The notes: generated by a model from the sequence alone, not told the origin. A stretch of DNA of 64,000 bases from Microcoleus sp. bin48.metabat.b7b8b9.023 (GCF_013299185.1 NZ_JAAFKG010000042.1:1-64000); one strand, 5' to 3'; shown: positions 24,079-33,843, numbered from the stretch's first letter. A program made the numbers and translations.

Positions 24079-25755
24079 ATGCCTTCCTTAGATTCATCTG
24101 ATCCATTAAAAAATATTGTTGGAAACAACAATAGTTTAAACACCTTGAATTCGCAGGTGGCGAATAACTCTGGTACCGGCAGCACCAGCGCTTCCAGCAA
24201 GTCTAGTTCCTTTGTAAATAACAGCGGTGCGGGCAGTACCAGCACTGCGACAGCCACTTCCCCGATGGGAAACAGTACAAGTAGCGAGACTGCTTATGCT
24301 CCCGGGGCTACATCAAGCAGTGGTAGCGCGACAGCGAGTGCTTCTACTGTCGCGCCCCCAACTACTAGCGCCACTGCTTCGGCCCCAGCAGCAACACCTG
24401 CGCCTGCGCCAACACCAACACCAACACCTGCGCCAACGCCTGCGCCTGCGCCAACACCTGCGCCAACACCTGCGCCTGCGCCCGCACCAACACCTGCGCC
24501 AACACCAACACCAACACCTGCGCCGTTAGGAGACGGCAGCGGTGCGAGCAGCACCAGCAGCGCGACAGCGACTTCTCCGACTGGGAGCAGCACCAGCACT
24601 CAGACAGCATGGAGTCCCGGTGGCACTTCTAGTAGTGCGATCGCCTCAGCTAGCAGTGGTTTAGAAACTCCGCCGGCTGCGATCGCCACTGCTTCGGCTC
24701 CAGCGCCAACACCAGCGCCAACTCTAGCGCCGACTCCAGCGCCGACTCCAGCGCCGACTCCAGCGCCAACTCCAGCGCCAACTCCAGCGCCAACTCCAGC
24801 GGCGGCTGCTACAGACTCTGCACCGGCAATTAATATCACAGCGCCAACACCAACACCAACACCAGCGCCAATACCAACACCAATACGGCTAACACCTGCG
24901 AAAGCTCCAACACTAGCACCAGCGCCAACTCCAACACCGTCAAATAATAATGATGGTGCGCCGCTTGATTCGGTGACTGACGGAACTTCTAGCAATTCAA
25001 GTCCTTCTAATTTGCCTCCAGACAGTACGGGTGCTGGCGGTGACAGTACGATAATTGCTGAGCCAACAGATAACAGTACCAGCAATTTGTCGATCGCACT
25101 TCCCGATAACAGTACCAACAACAGCAATGCTGATACAACTCCAGCCCCAGAAAACAATCCTGAGGTAGTAGCGGAATTAACTGTTACCTACGACAGCAAC
25201 GGTGACGGATATTGGCAGGGAACCAGCGACATTGATGTGATTACTTGTGGTAGCGGGTTCGATCGAATTATCGCAGGAGGTGGCGACGATTTTGTCAAAG
25301 GTAACAGAGGTAGCGATACGATCGAAGGAGGCGATGGAAACGACACTTTGCGGGGAGGAAGAGGTCAAGATTTGCTGATTGGCGGCAACGGCGACGATTT
25401 TCTGTGTGGCGACTTCGGCATCGATACATTGATTGGAGGTACCGGCGCTGATACCTTTGCATTTAGACCTGAAACAGCGAGTTCAGTGGCTAATCTATTT
25501 TTAGCCGATATACTGCTTGATTTCAATGCCGCTGAAGGTGATAAAATCGGGCTCACAGGCGGACTTTCTGCCACAGATATTGCACTGGTGGCGTTTGATA
25601 CTGACGGTAACGGTACCGCAGACGCAACTCTGGTCAAGTTTAGTTCCAATAATGGCGATCGAATTTTAGCCGTTGTTTTGGGAACAATAAACCCAGCAGG
25701 TGCAACAACTTTAACCAATGCTGATTTCATCAGTTTGCCAAATCAAACCTTGTAG
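24079..25755 (+). CDS. RTX calcium-binding secreted protein with PT/PA-rich linker
   Basis: The 558-residue protein has a Ser/Asn/Gly-rich N-terminal part, two long Ala-Pro-Thr linkers (about 98-155 and 210-275), another Asn/Ser stretch, and a C-terminal RTX block from about 375 to 465 with nonapeptides such as [29 protein letters not shown] and [13 protein letters not shown] repeats bind calcium after secretion through a type I system, whose signal is C-terminal and uncleaved. The HlyD and ABC genes upstream could export it, but the C39-type exporter normally handles double-glycine leaders, so a separate pump is possible. The repeated linker codons may cause length changes. Confidence 0.85.
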   Translation: MPSLDSSDPLKNIVGNNNSLNTLNSQVANNSGTGSTSASSKSSSFVNNSGAGSTSTATATSPMGNSTSSETAYAPGATSSSGSATASASTVAPPTTSATASAPAATPAPAPTPTPTPAPTPAPAPTPAPTPAPAPAPTPAPTPTPTPAPLGDGSGASSTSSATATSPTGSSTSTQTAWSPGGTSSSAIASASSGLETPPAAIATASAPAPTPAPTLAPTPAPTPAPTPAPTPAPTPAPTPAAAATDSAPAINITAPTPTPTPAPIPTPIRLTPAKAPTLAPAPTPTPSNNNDGAPLDSVTDGTSSNSSPSNLPPDSTGAGGDSTIIAEPTDNSTSNLSIALPDNSTNNSNADTTPAPENNPEVVAELTVTYDSNGDGYWQGTSDIDVITCGSGFDRIIAGGGDDFVKGNRGSDTIEGGDGNDTLRGGRGQDLLIGGNGDDFLCGDFGIDTLIGGTGADTFAFRPETASSVANLFLADILLDFNAAEGDKIGLTGGLSATDIALVAFDTDGNGTADATLVKFSSNNGDRILAVVLGTINPAGATTLTNADFISLPNQTL

Positions 25756-25772
25756 CTAGCCGTTAACGCGAA

Positions 25773-25800
25773 CTCCCCCGCAGGAAGCCTCGGGGGCATG
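25773..25800. terminator. G/C hairpin after RTX gene
   Basis: CCCCCG (25775-25780) pairs with CGGGGG (25791-25796), flanked by weaker pairs, 20 bp after the RTX stop. There is no clear T-run, so an intrinsic end is possible but not proven. Confidence 0.45.
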
Positions 25801-25834
25801 AGTTCAATCAACTTCTATAGCTTGAGAGAGAAAG

Positions 25835-26575
25835 ATGAAAGACTTTTACCAGCCATTGATTGAATCAAGTGAAATTATCAAACTACTCAGAAAAGAACGG
25901 CAATTAAAGCAATTTTGTCAACAAGTTTTGCAGAAAAAAGTTATTGACAAAGCAGCCGAGGAACGGGGGTTAACTGTGACTCCCGAAGAAATCCAAGTTG
26001 CGGGCGACAAGCTGCGGCGCGAGAAGCGTCTGGAGAAAGCCTCCGATACGATTGCTTGGCTGGCGGAGCAGATGATTTCGGTAGAAGACTTAGAGGCCGG
26101 AATTTGCGATCGAATTCTCTGGCAAAAATTAGCAGAACACTTATTTGCCAAAGACGTAGAAAAGATTTTCGTGCAAAGCAAATTGCAATTCGATCAAATA
26201 ATTCTTTATCAAATAATTGTTGCCAACATACAACTTGCCCAAGAAATATTTTATGAAATTCAAGAAGGAGAAATCAGCTTTTTTGATGCTGCCCATCTTT
26301 ACGACATTGACGAAACTCGCCGGCATTTATGTGGTTGCGAAGGCCAGGTTTATCGGTGGGCTTTAAAACCAGACATAGCCGTCGCCGTATTCAGCGCTAA
26401 ACCCGGAGAAGTGATCCGTCCAATTGAAACAGAGCGAGGATATCACTTGTTCATGGTTGAAAAGTTTATCCCAGCGGAATTAACCCCTGAACGCTATCAA
26501 GAAATATTACACAATCTGTTTAACGAATGGCTGGCTAATGAGGTTAACTATTTATTGTACAATTGTAAAGTGTAG
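25835..26575 (+). CDS. PpiC/SurA-type peptidylprolyl isomerase
   Basis: The 246-residue product has a helical N-terminal part (LRKERQLKQFCQQVLQKKVI, TVTPEEIQVAGDKLRREKRL) like SurA/PrsA chaperone domains and a parvulin-like C-terminal part with CGCEGQVYRWALKPDIAVAV followed by FSAKPGEVIRPIETERGYHL, the typical end of PpiC domains. No signal peptide is seen, so it would act in the cytosol on an export substrate before or during secretion. Such foldases are often found next to cyanobacterial C39/HlyD loci. It follows the RTX gene by 79 bp and likely belongs to the same unit. Confidence 0.8.
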   Translation: MKDFYQPLIESSEIIKLLRKERQLKQFCQQVLQKKVIDKAAEERGLTVTPEEIQVAGDKLRREKRLEKASDTIAWLAEQMISVEDLEAGICDRILWQKLAEHLFAKDVEKIFVQSKLQFDQIILYQIIVANIQLAQEIFYEIQEGEISFFDAAHLYDIDETRRHLCGCEGQVYRWALKPDIAVAVFSAKPGEVIRPIETERGYHLFMVEKFIPAELTPERYQEILHNLFNEWLANEVNYLLYNCKV

Positions 26576-26644
26576 AGTGCGAACTCCGCACAGATAAGTC
26601 TAATATCGTTTCTCGCTTAGTACATGGACTTATATATATACCGA

Positions 26645-26736
26645 TTCTCAAAAAGATGAGGTACGTTGTTGGGCTTTAGCCCTCTTTAGTCTAAGCGGTT
26701 ATACAACCTGCAAATTATACCTCATCTTTTTGAGAA
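26645..26736. repeat. Inverted repeat element between convergent genes
   Basis: TTCTCAAAAAGATGAGGTA (26645-26663) and its exact reverse complement (26718-26736) enclose GTTGTTGGGCTTTAGCCC. Related copies are at 28674-28777 and 46610-46718; shorter relatives are at 45775-45830 and 50486-50530. It sits between two convergent genes and could act as a bidirectional end. Confidence 0.8.
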
Positions 26737-26774
26737 AGGCTATAGCTGTTCTGCGTAATTTCTGTAATTGCCAT

Positions 26775-27461
26775 TTAATGCTGCAATTTGGATTTAACTA
26801 TATTGCAAAAATTGATAAACTGGCGAAAAGTAGTCAATTGTTCTGGCTGCACTTGAATTCTTGTCAATAGCTGTTCCAAATAAAATGGCTGGAGTACATC
26901 TCCGGGTCGTTTCTTAGAATACGTAATATTTTTAGCTTCAAATAAGGCTCTCAAATAAGCTCCGTGAAACTGAGCGTGAGTATTAAACTCTTGATAGCTG
27001 CCCATATTTTCAGGACAGTTAACTGAAACATCATAATATCTAGTATAATCTAATAAAGGTTTGTCTTGAGGATTTTTAGAATAAATCTTCCGATTGCCTA
27101 GCAGCCAACTTTCCAAGCATCGATTCTGAAATATCAGCACAAGTTCTGCATTGTTTAATTTCAATTTTTGCTGACTTAAAAACTCATCAATTTCAGTTGC
27201 GAGTTCAGGAACAGTATTTTCCTCGGCATCCAGACACACTACAAAATAGCTATATTTTCCGTTTGAGTTGATTTCTGCGATCGCAGGCGGGATAAAATTA
27301 TATAAGGAAGGATATCCTTCCCCGCTAATCAAGTAATAATTTTTTTCGTTCACATCATCGCAATTGTCAACTCGCTGCAATTCCGGTAAAAGATGAGCCA
27401 GCCAAGCAGGATAAACTTTTCTCTCCGATTGTGTTCCTTCGACTAAAAAATACAGATTCAT
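26775..27461 (-). CDS. TOPRIM-like nuclease subunit, putative defence gene
   Basis: The 228-residue product starts MNLYFLVEGTQSERKVYPAW; the Glu in VEG and the later acidic YFVVCLDAEEN fit the two acidic motifs of the TOPRIM fold seen in RloB/DUF4276/DUF4435-like proteins. The remainder includes VLIFQNRCLESWLLGNRKIY, also common in this group. Its ATG overlaps the stop of the ATPase gene (TAATG), so both are translated as a pair. ATPase plus TOPRIM pairs include PARIS-like and split OLD-type phage defence systems; assignment to one of them cannot be made from sequence alone. Confidence 0.6.
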   Translation of the reverse strand: MNLYFLVEGTQSERKVYPAWLAHLLPELQRVDNCDDVNEKNYYLISGEGYPSLYNFIPPAIAEINSNGKYSYFVVCLDAEENTVPELATEIDEFLSQQKLKLNNAELVLIFQNRCLESWLLGNRKIYSKNPQDKPLLDYTRYYDVSVNCPENMGSYQEFNTHAQFHGAYLRALFEAKNITYSKKRPGDVLQPFYLEQLLTRIQVQPEQLTTFRQFINFCNIVKSKLQH

Positions 27462-28630
27462 TAAACTTTGATTCCCTCGCTGTATTCTTCTAGATTAATC
27501 AGTTGCATAAAAGCTTGATGCCTTGATTTTCCCAAGTTCAAATCTTTAGCATCTATCGCAGTTACAACCCCACCTTTGCGAGTGACTATTTTCCAGTGTT
27601 CCATCCCAATATTATTGATTATGTAAGGATGGTGGCTGGTAAGAATGAATTGTATATTTCGGTTTTCCACAATCAAATCTGTCACCACATCGATACAGTT
27701 AATTCCCAAGCTATTTTCAAATTCATCGATTAAGATTACAGTGCCTTCTGGCGACAAGTATAGTTCGGCAATATGAATGAGAGTCTTCAGCATTCCTGAA
27801 GAAATGTTATTTTGAAAAATCCAATCGTTAACACCCTTTTCTTTGATTTGAATTGGAAAGCTTGGAGATGATGAATTTTTATCATTCTCTACAGCTTCTA
27901 TTCTAACATCTTCAATTTGAGGAAATACATCAACAAATTTTCGCTTAATTTTATTTAAAACTTCTGGGTAATAGCGAGCGATTAAAGCCATTTTAATAAA
28001 AATTGGCAAATTACTTGATTTAACACTATCTAATGAAGAATCACTTGTTGAAAACATTGACATTAAGCTTTGAGGTATACCTAAGACGGTATTAATTGAA
28101 ATTAAACTTTGAGGTAGACCCAAAAATACATTGAAAGAGCTTTTAAAATTAAAGTTATCGCTGTAGATGATTTTATTTAACCCTTGTTGAACTGGTGAAA
28201 TATCTTCTTCTGGATTAAAAATTTGAACAGCACTTTGAAAAGGTGATAATTTTGGAGTGGTGTTTCCTTTGAATTTTATTTCTGTCGAATTTCTTTCTAT
28301 AATTATATCTCCATTCTTGAATATTTTTTCTTGAACAATCCTAAAATTATTGGATTCATCTTCGTCAGGCATTAGTACCGGATTTTTTCTTGTTTCAAAT
28401 TCGCCTTTCCAGCGATATTCTACATCATTGATTGTGGAAAATGTAATATCCCACGCTAAACCGTTTAGCGAAAAACCATTTGCTATCTTTTGTAAATTAA
28501 AAATCCCTTTCAAAATTTGTGTTTTGCCGACACCGGAGACACCAACTAATAAAGCCAAATTGGAAAAGTCGATCGGTTCAAAACGCCACTCTCGTAAATT
28601 ATCCCAAAAAGCTAATTTCTTAATTCTCAT
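27461..28630 (-). CDS. OLD/RloA-like ABC-type ATPase, putative defence gene
   Basis: The 389-residue product has Walker A GVSGVGKT at about 30-37, Walker B TVILIDEFENSL near 300 and an H-loop-like QFILTSHHPYIINNI after it, the arrangement of the AAA_15/AAA_21 (OLD, RecF-like, RloA) ATPases. The start region IKKLAFWDNLREWRFEPIDF is typical for the group. The last base of its stop is the first of the TOPRIM start. In the related defence systems the ATPase senses the invader and activates the nuclease partner. No other defence gene flanks the pair; RecQ lies upstream on the same strand. Confidence 0.75.
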   Translation of the reverse strand: MRIKKLAFWDNLREWRFEPIDFSNLALLVGVSGVGKTQILKGIFNLQKIANGFSLNGLAWDITFSTINDVEYRWKGEFETRKNPVLMPDEDESNNFRIVQEKIFKNGDIIIERNSTEIKFKGNTTPKLSPFQSAVQIFNPEEDISPVQQGLNKIIYSDNFNFKSSFNVFLGLPQSLISINTVLGIPQSLMSMFSTSDSSLDSVKSSNLPIFIKMALIARYYPEVLNKIKRKFVDVFPQIEDVRIEAVENDKNSSSPSFPIQIKEKGVNDWIFQNNISSGMLKTLIHIAELYLSPEGTVILIDEFENSLGINCIDVVTDLIVENRNIQFILTSHHPYIINNIGMEHWKIVTRKGGVVTAIDAKDLNLGKSRHQAFMQLINLEEYSEGIKV

Positions 28631-28673
28631 TTTGCCCTCCCATTAATTATCTGCGTCCATCAGCGTTAATCAA

Positions 28674-28777
28674 CATATAGCCTTTATCGATGAGGTATAA
28701 CTGACGGCTTATATAACCACTTAAACCAAGAAGGGCTGAAGCCCAACAACGTACCTCATATTTGTTATAACCGCTAT
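28674..28777. repeat. Inverted repeat element, TATAGC...GCTATA type
   Basis: TATAGCC at the left and GGCTATA-like CCGCTATA at the right enclose GATGAGGTATAACTGACGGC and AGAAGGGCTGAAGCCCAACA then ACGTACCTCAT. It is the same family as 26645-26736 and 46610-46718. Confidence 0.75.
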
Positions 28778-28787
28778 ACATCTGCGG

Positions 28788-30980
28788 TTAAAAACTGACA
28801 TAATTTTGCCGCCACCAAGCACGCACAAATTTAATTTCCTCAAACGTATAACGTTCTTGCAAATATTCATAAATCGCTCTCAATCTTTCATCTCCAATAA
28901 CTTCAATTGCTTGGACAATTGCCTGTTGGCTTTCCGATTCTACCAACAAATTTATATCAACTTCCTTGCCCATATCCATCAATTCTACCAGATGTCCCGC
29001 AATAGTAGTGGGACTCATGCCCCGCGCATTGGCTATGGCTTGAACCGTTAAACCTTGGCGGTACAATTCCCAGGTTTGCATCTGCGAATAAGAGGGAGCA
29101 TTAGCAAGAGTGGGAAGATTGGCGGCAGCAGATGCTGCACCTGTTGGCAATCCTTGTTCTTGGCAAAAAGCGTGAATTGCCTCTAAGAAAACTTTGCCGT
29201 ACTTATCTCGCTTGTTGCTACCGACGCCGTAAACTTCCTCAAATTCGGTGAGATTTTGCGGGCGTTTTTCTGCCATGTCTCGCAAGCTTCTATCGGCAAA
29301 AACTACGTAAGGCGGTACGAATTGTTCGTCGGCAATTTGTTTGCGGAGACTTCGTAATATCGAAAATAAGCCTTCGACTTCTACGGCTAAAGAGCGAGTT
29401 CTTCCCTGTACTTCCCGCTGGGCTTCGATGGCGATTTCGACTGTGCGCTGGCGTTTCATGATTTCCCAACTTTTCTCGTTGAGTTTTAAAATGGGAAAGC
29501 CGTCTGTTTTTTCATCTAAAAAACCTTGGTTGATCAGCGAACGGCTTAACCTTTTCCACTCGTCTGGACTTCTATCTTTGCCAATGCCGTAGGTGGAAAG
29601 TTGGTTGTGCTGGTATTGCAATATTTTTTGATTTTTTGAGCCGCGCAGCACGTCTATAATATGATTCATCCCGAATTTCTCTTGACATCTGGCGATGCAG
29701 GAAAGAAATTTCATGGCTTCAAGCGTCCAGTCTTCTACGGGTTTTTTGTTGCAACAGTTGTCGCAGTTGCCGCAATCGCCGGGAAATGAATCGCCGAAAT
29801 AACTTAATTGGACTGTGCGGCGGCAATTGGTGGATTCTGCATAGTTGATTACTCGCCTTAACTGTTGGCGGGCTATTCTTTGTTCTTGTTCGTCGGGTTT
29901 TTGTTCGATGATGTATTCGATGGTTTTGACATCGCCGAATCCGAAAAATAAGGTGCAGTGGGATGGTTCGTTGTCTCTGCCTGCGCGGCCTGATTCTTGA
30001 TAGTATCCTTCTAGGTTTTTGGGTAAGTCGTGGTGAATTACAAACCGCACGTCGGGTTTGTTGATTCCCATTCCGAAGGCGACTGTTGCTACCATTACTT
30101 GTACGTCGTCGCGGATGAACCGGGTTTGGTTGGTCGATCGATCGACATCGCTCATTCCGGCATGGTATGGTAAGGCTTGGATGCCGTTTTGCTGCAATTT
30201 GTAGGCAACTTCGTCAACTTTTTTGCGGCTGAGGCAGTAGATGATTCCTGAACCGCCTTTTTTTTGGATGATTTGCAAGACTTCGGCAAAACTGTGCTTG
30301 TGTTTTTGGCGGACTTCGTAGTATAGGTTGGGGCGGTTGAAGCTGGCGACGTGGATGTAGGGATTTCGCAGGTTTAGCTGCTGGATGATGTCTTGGCGGA
30401 CGCGTTCGGTGGCGGTGGCGGTTAGTCCCATAATGGGGATGTCTGGATAGCGATCGCGCACTCGCTCCATTTGCCTGTATTCTGGTCGAAAGTCGTGCCC
30501 CCATTCGGAAACGCAGTGGGCTTCGTCGATCGCAAATGCCGAAATTCCTAACTTACTTGCAACTATATCTAAAAACGGTAAAAATCTCTCGCCCAGCAAC
30601 CTTTCCGGGGCAACGTACAGCAGTTTAATTTTACCTTCGAGAATTGCTGTTTCGCGCGATCGGGTTTCCATCGCGCTCAAAGTGCTGTTGAGAAAAGTCG
30701 CCCCAATCCCATTATCCTGCAAAGCTTCCACCTGGTCTTGCATCAGGGCAATCAGCGGCGAAACCACCACCGTCAATCCCGGTTTCAACAAAGCCGGTAA
30801 TTGAAAACACAAAGATTTGCCACCGCCAGTCGGCATGACAATCATCATATCGCGTTGTTGTAAAGCAGCTTCGACAATTTCCCGCTGCCCGGGGCGGAAA
30901 GAGTCATAGCCAAAGAAATGTTTGAGGGATTGTTCGAGGGATGAGGGCGCGAGAGATGTTGGCGGATTCGACCCTGACAT
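28788..30980 (-). CDS. recQ: ATP-dependent DNA helicase RecQ
   Basis: The 730-residue protein has helicase motif I (MPTGGGKSLCFQLP), motif II DEAH in AIDEAHCVSEWGHDFRPEY, motif VI in YYQESGRAGRDNEPS, a zinc cluster with CGNCDNCC, an RQC/winged-helix region, an HRDC domain (VVFADRSLRDMAEKRPQNLT) and a C-terminal HTH segment (QGLTVQAIANARGMSPTTIA). This is a complete RecQ, a 3'-5' helicase for recombination and fork repair. It starts at ATG 30980. It is transcribed toward the ATPase-TOPRIM pair but is separated from it by a repeat element. Confidence 0.96.
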   Translation of the reverse strand: MSGSNPPTSLAPSSLEQSLKHFFGYDSFRPGQREIVEAALQQRDMMIVMPTGGGKSLCFQLPALLKPGLTVVVSPLIALMQDQVEALQDNGIGATFLNSTLSAMETRSRETAILEGKIKLLYVAPERLLGERFLPFLDIVASKLGISAFAIDEAHCVSEWGHDFRPEYRQMERVRDRYPDIPIMGLTATATERVRQDIIQQLNLRNPYIHVASFNRPNLYYEVRQKHKHSFAEVLQIIQKKGGSGIIYCLSRKKVDEVAYKLQQNGIQALPYHAGMSDVDRSTNQTRFIRDDVQVMVATVAFGMGINKPDVRFVIHHDLPKNLEGYYQESGRAGRDNEPSHCTLFFGFGDVKTIEYIIEQKPDEQEQRIARQQLRRVINYAESTNCRRTVQLSYFGDSFPGDCGNCDNCCNKKPVEDWTLEAMKFLSCIARCQEKFGMNHIIDVLRGSKNQKILQYQHNQLSTYGIGKDRSPDEWKRLSRSLINQGFLDEKTDGFPILKLNEKSWEIMKRQRTVEIAIEAQREVQGRTRSLAVEVEGLFSILRSLRKQIADEQFVPPYVVFADRSLRDMAEKRPQNLTEFEEVYGVGSNKRDKYGKVFLEAIHAFCQEQGLPTGAASAAANLPTLANAPSYSQMQTWELYRQGLTVQAIANARGMSPTTIAGHLVELMDMGKEVDINLLVESESQQAIVQAIEVIGDERLRAIYEYLQERYTFEEIKFVRAWWRQNYVSF

Positions 30981-31077
30981 TTGCAGTAATTGGTTGTTGA
31001 CTTCTACCTTATTCTAGGTCTTTTGAGCACAAATACAGTTACAATATTTGAGAATCTCAATTTAAGCAGATAAACCG

Positions 31078-31362
31078 ATGCCGAAAGCAATTTGGAATGG
31101 TGCCGTTTTGGCCGAGAGCGATAAGTGCGAAATGGTAGATAATAACTATTATTTCCCGGCGGATGCCATCAACCGCGAGTATTTCAAAGATAGCAGCACT
31201 CACACTACTTGCGGTTGGAAAGGTGTTGCTAGTTACTACAGTGTTGAAGTCGCCGGACAAGTTAATAAGGATGCTGCTTGGTACTATCCTACTCCGAAAG
31301 ATGCTGCTAAAAATATTGCAGGATATGTTGCTTTTTGGAAAGGAGTTAAGGTGGAGGCTTAA
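31078..31362 (+). CDS. DUF427 domain protein
   Basis: The 94-residue product MPKAIWNGAVLAESDKCEMV with NNYYFPADAINREYFKDSST, HTTCGWKGVASYYSVEVAGQ and a C-terminal AWYYPTPKDAAKNIAGYVAF matches the DUF427 family (small beta-rich proteins of unknown function, common in bacteria and fungi). Length is normal for the family. It stands alone, divergent from recQ. Confidence 0.88.
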   Translation: MPKAIWNGAVLAESDKCEMVDNNYYFPADAINREYFKDSSTHTTCGWKGVASYYSVEVAGQVNKDAAWYYPTPKDAAKNIAGYVAFWKGVKVEA

Positions 31363-31456
31363 GGTTTTTTCCGCAGGTTTGTTAGCCGCGATTTAGACGA
31401 GTCAAGATAGAGGACACAACGTTGTTGTGTCCCTACGGGTTATTTGAATTAAATTT

Positions 31457-31588
31457 GATATAATACCGGGCGGTTGAAACCGCGTCTATACAAACCAAAC
31501 CCACCTCCGTGGGTTGAAGAATGATATAATACCGGGCGGTTGAAACCGCGTCTATACAAACCAAACCCACCTCCGTGGGTTGAAGAAT
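31457..31588. repeat. Two-copy 66-bp direct repeat
   Basis: Exact tandem copies (31457-31522 and 31523-31588) contain the hairpins GCGGTTGAAACCGC and CCCACCTCCGTGGG. No gene is present between 31363 and 31644. Confidence 0.9.
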
Positions 31589-31644
31589 GGACGGAGATTA
31601 ATTCAAGATAATTTGCGAATTTTGCAATTCAAGTCTAATTCCTC

Positions 31645-32313
31645 TTAAATTTTAATCTTCCAAGCGGCGGCCGCTTCCCATCCCAAGCCGCGACGAACCA
31701 CAATTGGTTCGCTTTCTGTTAAATCGAGAATGGTAGAAACTTGATATCCTGGATCGGAATCATCATCGACAATGATATCTACTAACTTTAAAAAACAGTC
31801 AAATAGTTCGGCTTTGCCAAAGCTTTCTGTTTTTGCAGCAGGTACTGGTGCAGCACCTTCATCATCAGTGGTAATGTGAGCAGATGTGGAAATAATCGGA
31901 TTTCCCAAAGATTCTAGAAGTGTAAAACAAAGCGGGTGGTTGGGAACGCGAATTCCTGTGGTTTTGCGTTTTGGGTTCATTACCAATTTGGGCACTAACT
32001 TGGTAGCTGGTAGCAGAAATGTATAGGGCCCGGGGATTAACCGTTTGATGATTCTGTATGCTTCATCGGTGACGGCAGCATACTCGGTGATATTTGACAA
32101 TGAGGAACACAAAAATGTTAAAGGCTTATCATTGGATAGTTGCTTGATCCGCCTGACTCGTTCTACGGCAGATTTGGAGTTGAGATCGCAGCCGATCGCA
32201 TAAACTGTATCTGTGGGATAAAGCATCACTGCCCCATCTTTGAGAGCTTTTGTAATCTTCTCGATCCGGTCTTTCTGGGGTGCAACTGGATGCAGTCCGT
32301 AAATAATTGCCAT
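31645..32313 (-). CDS. Sua5/YciO/YrdC family protein
   Basis: The 222-residue product has the family core: DGAVMLYPTDTVYAIGCDLN, RRIKQLSNDKPLTFLCSSLS, PGPYTFLLPATKLVPKLV and KTTGIRVPNHPLCFTLLESL, then NPIISTSAHIT. The KRSxxKP-like KQLSNDKP and the STSA motif are present, as in enzymes that make threonylcarbamoyl-AMP for tRNA t6A. YciO-type members with less certain function look alike, so I do not name it tsaC. There is no fused domain. Confidence 0.85.
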   Translation of the reverse strand: MAIIYGLHPVAPQKDRIEKITKALKDGAVMLYPTDTVYAIGCDLNSKSAVERVRRIKQLSNDKPLTFLCSSLSNITEYAAVTDEAYRIIKRLIPGPYTFLLPATKLVPKLVMNPKRKTTGIRVPNHPLCFTLLESLGNPIISTSAHITTDDEGAAPVPAAKTESFGKAELFDCFLKLVDIIVDDDSDPGYQVSTILDLTESEPIVVRRGLGWEAAAAWKIKI

Positions 32314-32388
32314 GTTAATATATTCCAGGCTAAGTGGGCGATCGACAAATGTGCTAAAACAATCAATGTTGAAAATTAATTGCTAATA

Positions 32389-33843
32389 ATGAATAAAATA
32401 GCTTATTTTGACTGCCCAACCGGCATTGCTGGCGATATGTGCCTCGGAGCTCTTGTACACGCGGGCGTTCCCTTAGAGTACCTAATCGAAAAACTCCATT
32501 TACTAGGCATTTCGACTGAATACCAATTGCGCGCCGAATTAGTTCACCGCAATACTCAACAAGCAACTAAATTTTATGTGGATTTAGCTGCCGATTTGCC
32601 TTTAAAATCAAACAATCTGGCTGCTGACTCCGCCCTCGATCCCTCGGAAACTGAATCGCCGACTTTCGATGCGCGCCACCACCACCATCACGGGGAAGAA
32701 CATTCTCACAGTCACGGCGAAGCTGATGCGGAAATTAGCCACACTCATCACCGCCACTTACCAGAAATTGAGCAGATTATCGTCGCTGCAAAATTGCCTC
32801 AGCGCGTGCAAGCGTGGAGTTTGGCTGTATTTGGCAAATTAGCAGATGCAGAGGCTGCCGTGCACGGTATTCCCCCCAGTGAGGTTCACTTTCACGAGGT
32901 GGGGGCTGCGGATGCAATTATTGATATTGTCGGTACTTGTTTGGGTTTGGATTGGTTGGATATTCAGGAGTTTTACTTTTCGCCGATGCCGACTGGTGGG
33001 GGTACGGTGAAGGCGGCCCACGGTAGGTTAGCTGTGCCGACGCCTGCTGTGATGCGGTTGTGGGAAACGCACCGAGTACCGGTTTATAGTAATGGAATCG
33101 ATCGCGAATTGTGCACTCCTACGGGTACTGCGATCGCCTGTACTCTCGCCTCTGCTTTTGGCCCGCCGCCGCCGATGCAAGTTGAGTTAATTGGTTTGGG
33201 TGCAGGTTCGCGAAATCTGGCAATTCCTAATATTTTGCGCCTCTGGATTGGGGAGAAATCAGAAGGGGAGAGGGGGAGATTGGGAGAGGGGGAGAGTGGA
33301 GGAAAGACGGGTAGTCATTCCCAATTCCCGATGCCCAATTCCCAATTCCCGATGCCCAATGCCCAATGCCCAATTCCCAATGCCCAATTCCCGATGCCCA
33401 ATTCCCAAGAAACAGTCTGTGTTTTGGAAACGCAAATTGATGATTTAAACCCGCAGGCGATCGGCTATGTTTTTGATGCTTTGTTTCTCGCGGGAGCTCT
33501 GGATGTTTTTACTACACCAATTGTGATGAAAAAGTCGCGCTTGGGGGTTTTGTTAAGTGTGATTTGTCATCCCGAATTTCAGGATGCTTGCGAAGCTGTG
33601 ATGTTTCGAGAGACTACTACTCTGGGAATTAGGCGATCGACTCAACAGAGAACTATTTTGGATCGAGAAATTCAGAAGGTTCAAACAGAGTACGGCGAAG
33701 TGCAAATAAAAGTTGCTAAGTCAGGAGAAACGATTGTTAACGTGCAGCCGGAATACGAAGATTGTGCGGAAATTGCCCGACTTAAAAATGTTAGTTGGCG
33801 CGAAGTTCATCGGTTGGCGCTGCAACTTTGGTACGATCGTTAA
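32389..33843 (+). CDS. larC: LarC-type nickel-pincer nucleotide protein (DUF111), with in-frame repeat insertion
   Basis: The start ATG 32389 gives 484 residues beginning [20 protein letters not shown], the conserved start of LarC. A His-rich loop ([19 protein letters not shown]) at about 98-125 is typical for cyanobacterial members. The first half holds [20 protein letters not shown] and the second [20 protein letters not shown]. Between the two domains, about residues 289-341, lies a low-complexity insert from dispersed repeats ([10 protein letters not shown], then [17 protein letters not shown]). LarC inserts nickel into the pincer nucleotide. The insertion falls at the junction where some bacteria have separate LarC1 and LarC2. 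The frame is intact. Confidence 0.88.
   Translation: MNKIAYFDCPTGIAGDMCLGALVHAGVPLEYLIEKLHLLGISTEYQLRAELVHRNTQQATKFYVDLAADLPLKSNNLAADSALDPSETESPTFDARHHHHHGEEHSHSHGEADAEISHTHHRHLPEIEQIIVAAKLPQRVQAWSLAVFGKLADAEAAVHGIPPSEVHFHEVGAADAIIDIVGTCLGLDWLDIQEFYFSPMPTGGGTVKAAHGRLAVPTPAVMRLWETHRVPVYSNGIDRELCTPTGTAIACTLASAFGPPPPMQVELIGLGAGSRNLAIPNILRLWIGEKSEGERGRLGEGESGGKTGSHSQFPMPNSQFPMPNAQCPIPNAQFPMPNSQETVCVLETQIDDLNPQAIGYVFDALFLAGALDVFTTPIVMKKSRLGVLLSVICHPEFQDACEAVMFRETTTLGIRRSTQQRTILDREIQKVQTEYGEVQIKVAKSGETIVNVQPEYEDCAEIARLKNVSWREVHRLALQLWYDR
33252..33410 (+). repeat. Repeat insertion inside larC
   Basis: A purine-rich part (GGGGAGAGGGGGAGATTGGG) is followed by CCCAATTCCCGATGCCCAA units, the family found at 15660-15913. 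It keeps the larC frame and adds about 53 residues. Confidence 0.9.

Noticed and set aside
24600-25157. 185-residue minus-strand frame rich in GVGAGVGAG
   Set aside because: It is antisense to the Ala-Pro-Thr linker of the RTX gene.
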